IMG/VR virus record: IMGVR_UViG_3300042549_007962
Coordinates: 1 to 46,501 of that record
Direction: 5' to 3' (one strand)
Length of the DNA: 46,501 bases
DNA from: a virus
Shown here: positions 45,031 to 46,501 of the stretch, in pieces
Position numbering within the stretch: position 1 is the first letter of the stretch
Layout: each line of letters starts with the position of its first letter
Made by a program: the position numbers and the translations under genes
Notes under the pieces: generated by a model
Seen by the model: only the letters and a program-made list of their open reading frames with translations
Told to the model about the DNA's origin: nothing
The model's database searches: none

Positions 45031-46501
45031 GTGGACCAAATCAAACAACAGCTTGATGCGTTGTCTGAGCTTAGCGACGAGCAAGTCGTTGAACTTCAAG
45101 CAACAATCGTAAGCGAATTCGAGACGGTTGAAAAAGAAGATCCTACTCCGCAGACAGTAGATGCAATGACATCTCTAGCTGACATGCTTGACACCGTTCG
45201 TGGTGAAGTAACTCGTCGTGAGGCCCAAGCTCAAGAGCTTGCAACTCGCGCCACAGAAGCTGCTATGCGCGTTAAAGGTACAGAAGAAGAGATGCCTGTA
45301 GAAGGCGAAACAGAAACCCCAGCTATGGAAGACGAAGCTGAAAAGCCTAAGTCTGAACCAGCTGAAGAAAAGGAAGAAGATAAGCCTATGACAGAAGCAT
45401 CAACTGCTGTGGATACAGCATCAGAACTTTCAACAGAAACATCAGAAGCTCCAGTAGCTGAGGCAGTTGCAGAAGCAACTCCTGCTGCAGAGCTTTCAAC
45501 AGAAGAGGCTCCTGCTGCTGAAGCACCAGAAGCACCAGAAGCACCAGCAGAAGCACCAGTTGTTGAGGCAGTCGCCGCATCAGCTGAAGAAGTAACAACA
45601 ACAGAATCAACAACCGAAGCACCTATCGTGCAGGAAGATCAGGAGGCACCAGTGACCGCCGCCGTAAATGAACCGGATGCAGTAATTGAAGCACCGGCAG
45701 ATCGCCGTCCAGTAGCGCAGGCTTCAGCAGCTCCAGTGGCAATCACTGCGGGCGCTGATATCCCTGGCTATACAGCTGGCAGCGAAATGTCAGACATGAA
45801 AGTCGTTGCAGAAGCAATGTCAAAGCGTTTGCACGGCCTACGCCGCGTAAACGGTGGAGATGGCGAACAGCACATTGTCGCGTCTATCACAACATCTTAT
45901 GATGAGGCACGTACTCTTACACAAGATGCAGAATCAAACTGGAACAAGATCCAGGCAGTTGCATCACCTGAGGCGATTGTTGCTTCTGGTGGACATTCAA
46001 CACCGTTCGCTGTTAAGTACGATATCTTTGGTATCGGCACAACAGTACGTCCAGTGCGTGATTGCTTGCCTCGTTTTCAGGCAGACCGCGGTGGTATCCG
46101 TTTCATCACACCACCTGTTCTATCTGACTACGACAACGCAGTTGGTGTTTGGACAAACGTTGTTGACACAAGCCCAGGAACTGACGTAAAGGCTTCACTT
46201 ACAGTCACAGCAGCAACAGAAAACACAGTTGCTACAGACGCTGTAACATTGCAGCTCCAGTTTGGTAACCTCATGACACGCGCTTATCCTGAATTGATCG
46301 CTCGCCACAACGAGCTTGGTCTTATTCAGCACGCTCGTGAAGCTGAGAACCAGATTCTTACACGTTTAACTGCTCTTTCAACAGCAGTTACATCAACATC
46401 AATCATTGGTGTTGGCCGTGACTTCCTAGTGCAGATCGGCCGCGCATCAGCTGCGTACCGTTCACGTCATCGCCTACCAGCTGACTTCCCACTTCGCGTA
46501 A
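45031..46501 (+). CDS. Major capsid protein with N-terminal acidic scaffold-like domain (partial)
   Basis: The frame opens at GTG behind GGAGGAGGG and runs off the window after 490 codons. The first 205 residues are acidic and low-complexity (runs of EAPEAPEAPAEAP), as in a delta/scaffold domain that the protease removes. From about 210 the chain becomes capsid-like: helices around SDMKVVAEAMSKRL, the KYDIFGIGTTVRPVRDCLPR segment near 332, and the long helix FGNLMTRAYPELIARHNELG near 411. An in-frame GTG at 45652, six bases after AGGAGG, sits right at the scaffold/core border and could start a core-only form. It lies directly after the protease gene, the usual order. Confidence 0.82.
   Translation, partial: MDQIKQQLDALSELSDEQVVELQATIVSEFETVEKEDPTPQTVDAMTSLADMLDTVRGEVTRREAQAQELATRATEAAMRVKGTEEEMPVEGETETPAMEDEAEKPKSEPAEEKEEDKPMTEASTAVDTASELSTETSEAPVAEAVAEATPAAELSTEEAPAAEAPEAPEAPAEAPVVEAVAASAEEVTTTESTTEAPIVQEDQEAPVTAAVNEPDAVIEAPADRRPVAQASAAPVAITAGADIPGYTAGSEMSDMKVVAEAMSKRLHGLRRVNGGDGEQHIVASITTSYDEARTLTQDAESNWNKIQAVASPEAIVASGGHSTPFAVKYDIFGIGTTVRPVRDCLPRFQADRGGIRFITPPVLSDYDNAVGVWTNVVDTSPGTDVKASLTVTAATENTVATDAVTLQLQFGNLMTRAYPELIARHNELGLIQHAREAENQILTRLTALSTAVTSTSIIGVGRDFLVQIGRASAAYRSRHRLPADFPLRV
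45641..45654 (+). promoter_or_regulatory. Internal ribosome binding site and GTG at the scaffold/capsid border
   Basis: AGGAGG at 45641-45646, five bases, then in-frame GTG at 45652. The acidic GAG/GAx codons make a chance match possible. Confidence 0.4.

Noticed and set aside
44924-45112. Short plus-strand frame at the start of the capsid gene
   Set aside because: It lies out of frame with the capsid gene and covers its structured leader and ribosome site; no motif is seen.
1-46501. CRISPR array, insertion sequence, integrase or att site
   Set aside because: No regularly spaced repeats with unique spacers, transposase, recombinase motif or terminal direct repeats were found; the recurring motif is a promoter cassette.

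Overview
The window is one contiguous piece of a tailed double-stranded DNA phage genome (Caudoviricetes). It has no ribosomal or tRNA genes and no host housekeeping genes. It does have a holin, small and large terminase subunits, peptidoglycan hydrolases, a portal, very large virion proteins, a capsid maturation protease fusion and the start of the major capsid gene. The host is most likely an actinobacterium of moderate GC, perhaps aquatic. This is inferred from an actinobacterial-type CxxC/CGHH small protein, leaderless genes, promoters of the extended -10 type without a clear -35, and virion protein modules of the kind found in actinophages. No integrase, DNA polymerase, primase or replicative helicase is present here.

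Layout. 1-3320: end of an upstream module with a glycosyltransferase-like gene, then holin, small terminase and a CHAP-like wall protein. 3321-19479: about 35 mostly tiny genes, all but one rightward. Most genes or short gene pairs have their own copy of one cassette, TGATATAAT followed by GACGAAAGGA and the start codon. This region carries the accessory functions: a MoxR-type AAA+ ATPase with a metallopeptidase/VWA partner, a secreted subtilase, a sigma-region-4-like HTH protein, a WGR-like protein, an HslV/proteasome-type peptidase, a dual-specificity phosphatase and a histone-deacetylase/AcuC-type deacetylase. 19480-24414: large terminase, zinc-binding small proteins, small membrane proteins, a secreted transglycosylase-like lysozyme and a peptidoglycan-binding protein. 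24653-46501: a leaderless two-HTH regulator heading a structural operon. The operon runs through a membrane protein, the portal, a Dps-domain fusion, a 3264-residue multidomain protein ending in a kinase-like fold, a Cys-rich protein, a 1534-residue prohead protease fusion and the major capsid protein, which runs off the window.

Regulation appears split in two. The small-gene region uses 22 extended -10 promoters of one family, several of which contain the stop codon of the preceding gene. The small terminase, large terminase and structural operon instead use TACTAT or TATAGT -10 elements placed 6-7 bases before an ATG, which predicts leaderless mRNAs, and these lie beside TGTAC motifs. Three non-coding structures stand out: two leaders whose predicted 5' ends pair with a distant 3' arm (10397-10508 and 10894-10969), and a stand-alone promoter-hairpins-terminator unit of about 120 bases just before the large terminase (19343-19462).

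The most interesting biology is a concentration of genes acting on other proteins (peptidases, phosphatase, deacetylase, ATPase/VWA pair, kinase-like domain), together with virion-region genes built by fusing unrelated modules, including Dps with a capsid-region protein. Functions are assigned from motifs read by eye; no database search was possible.
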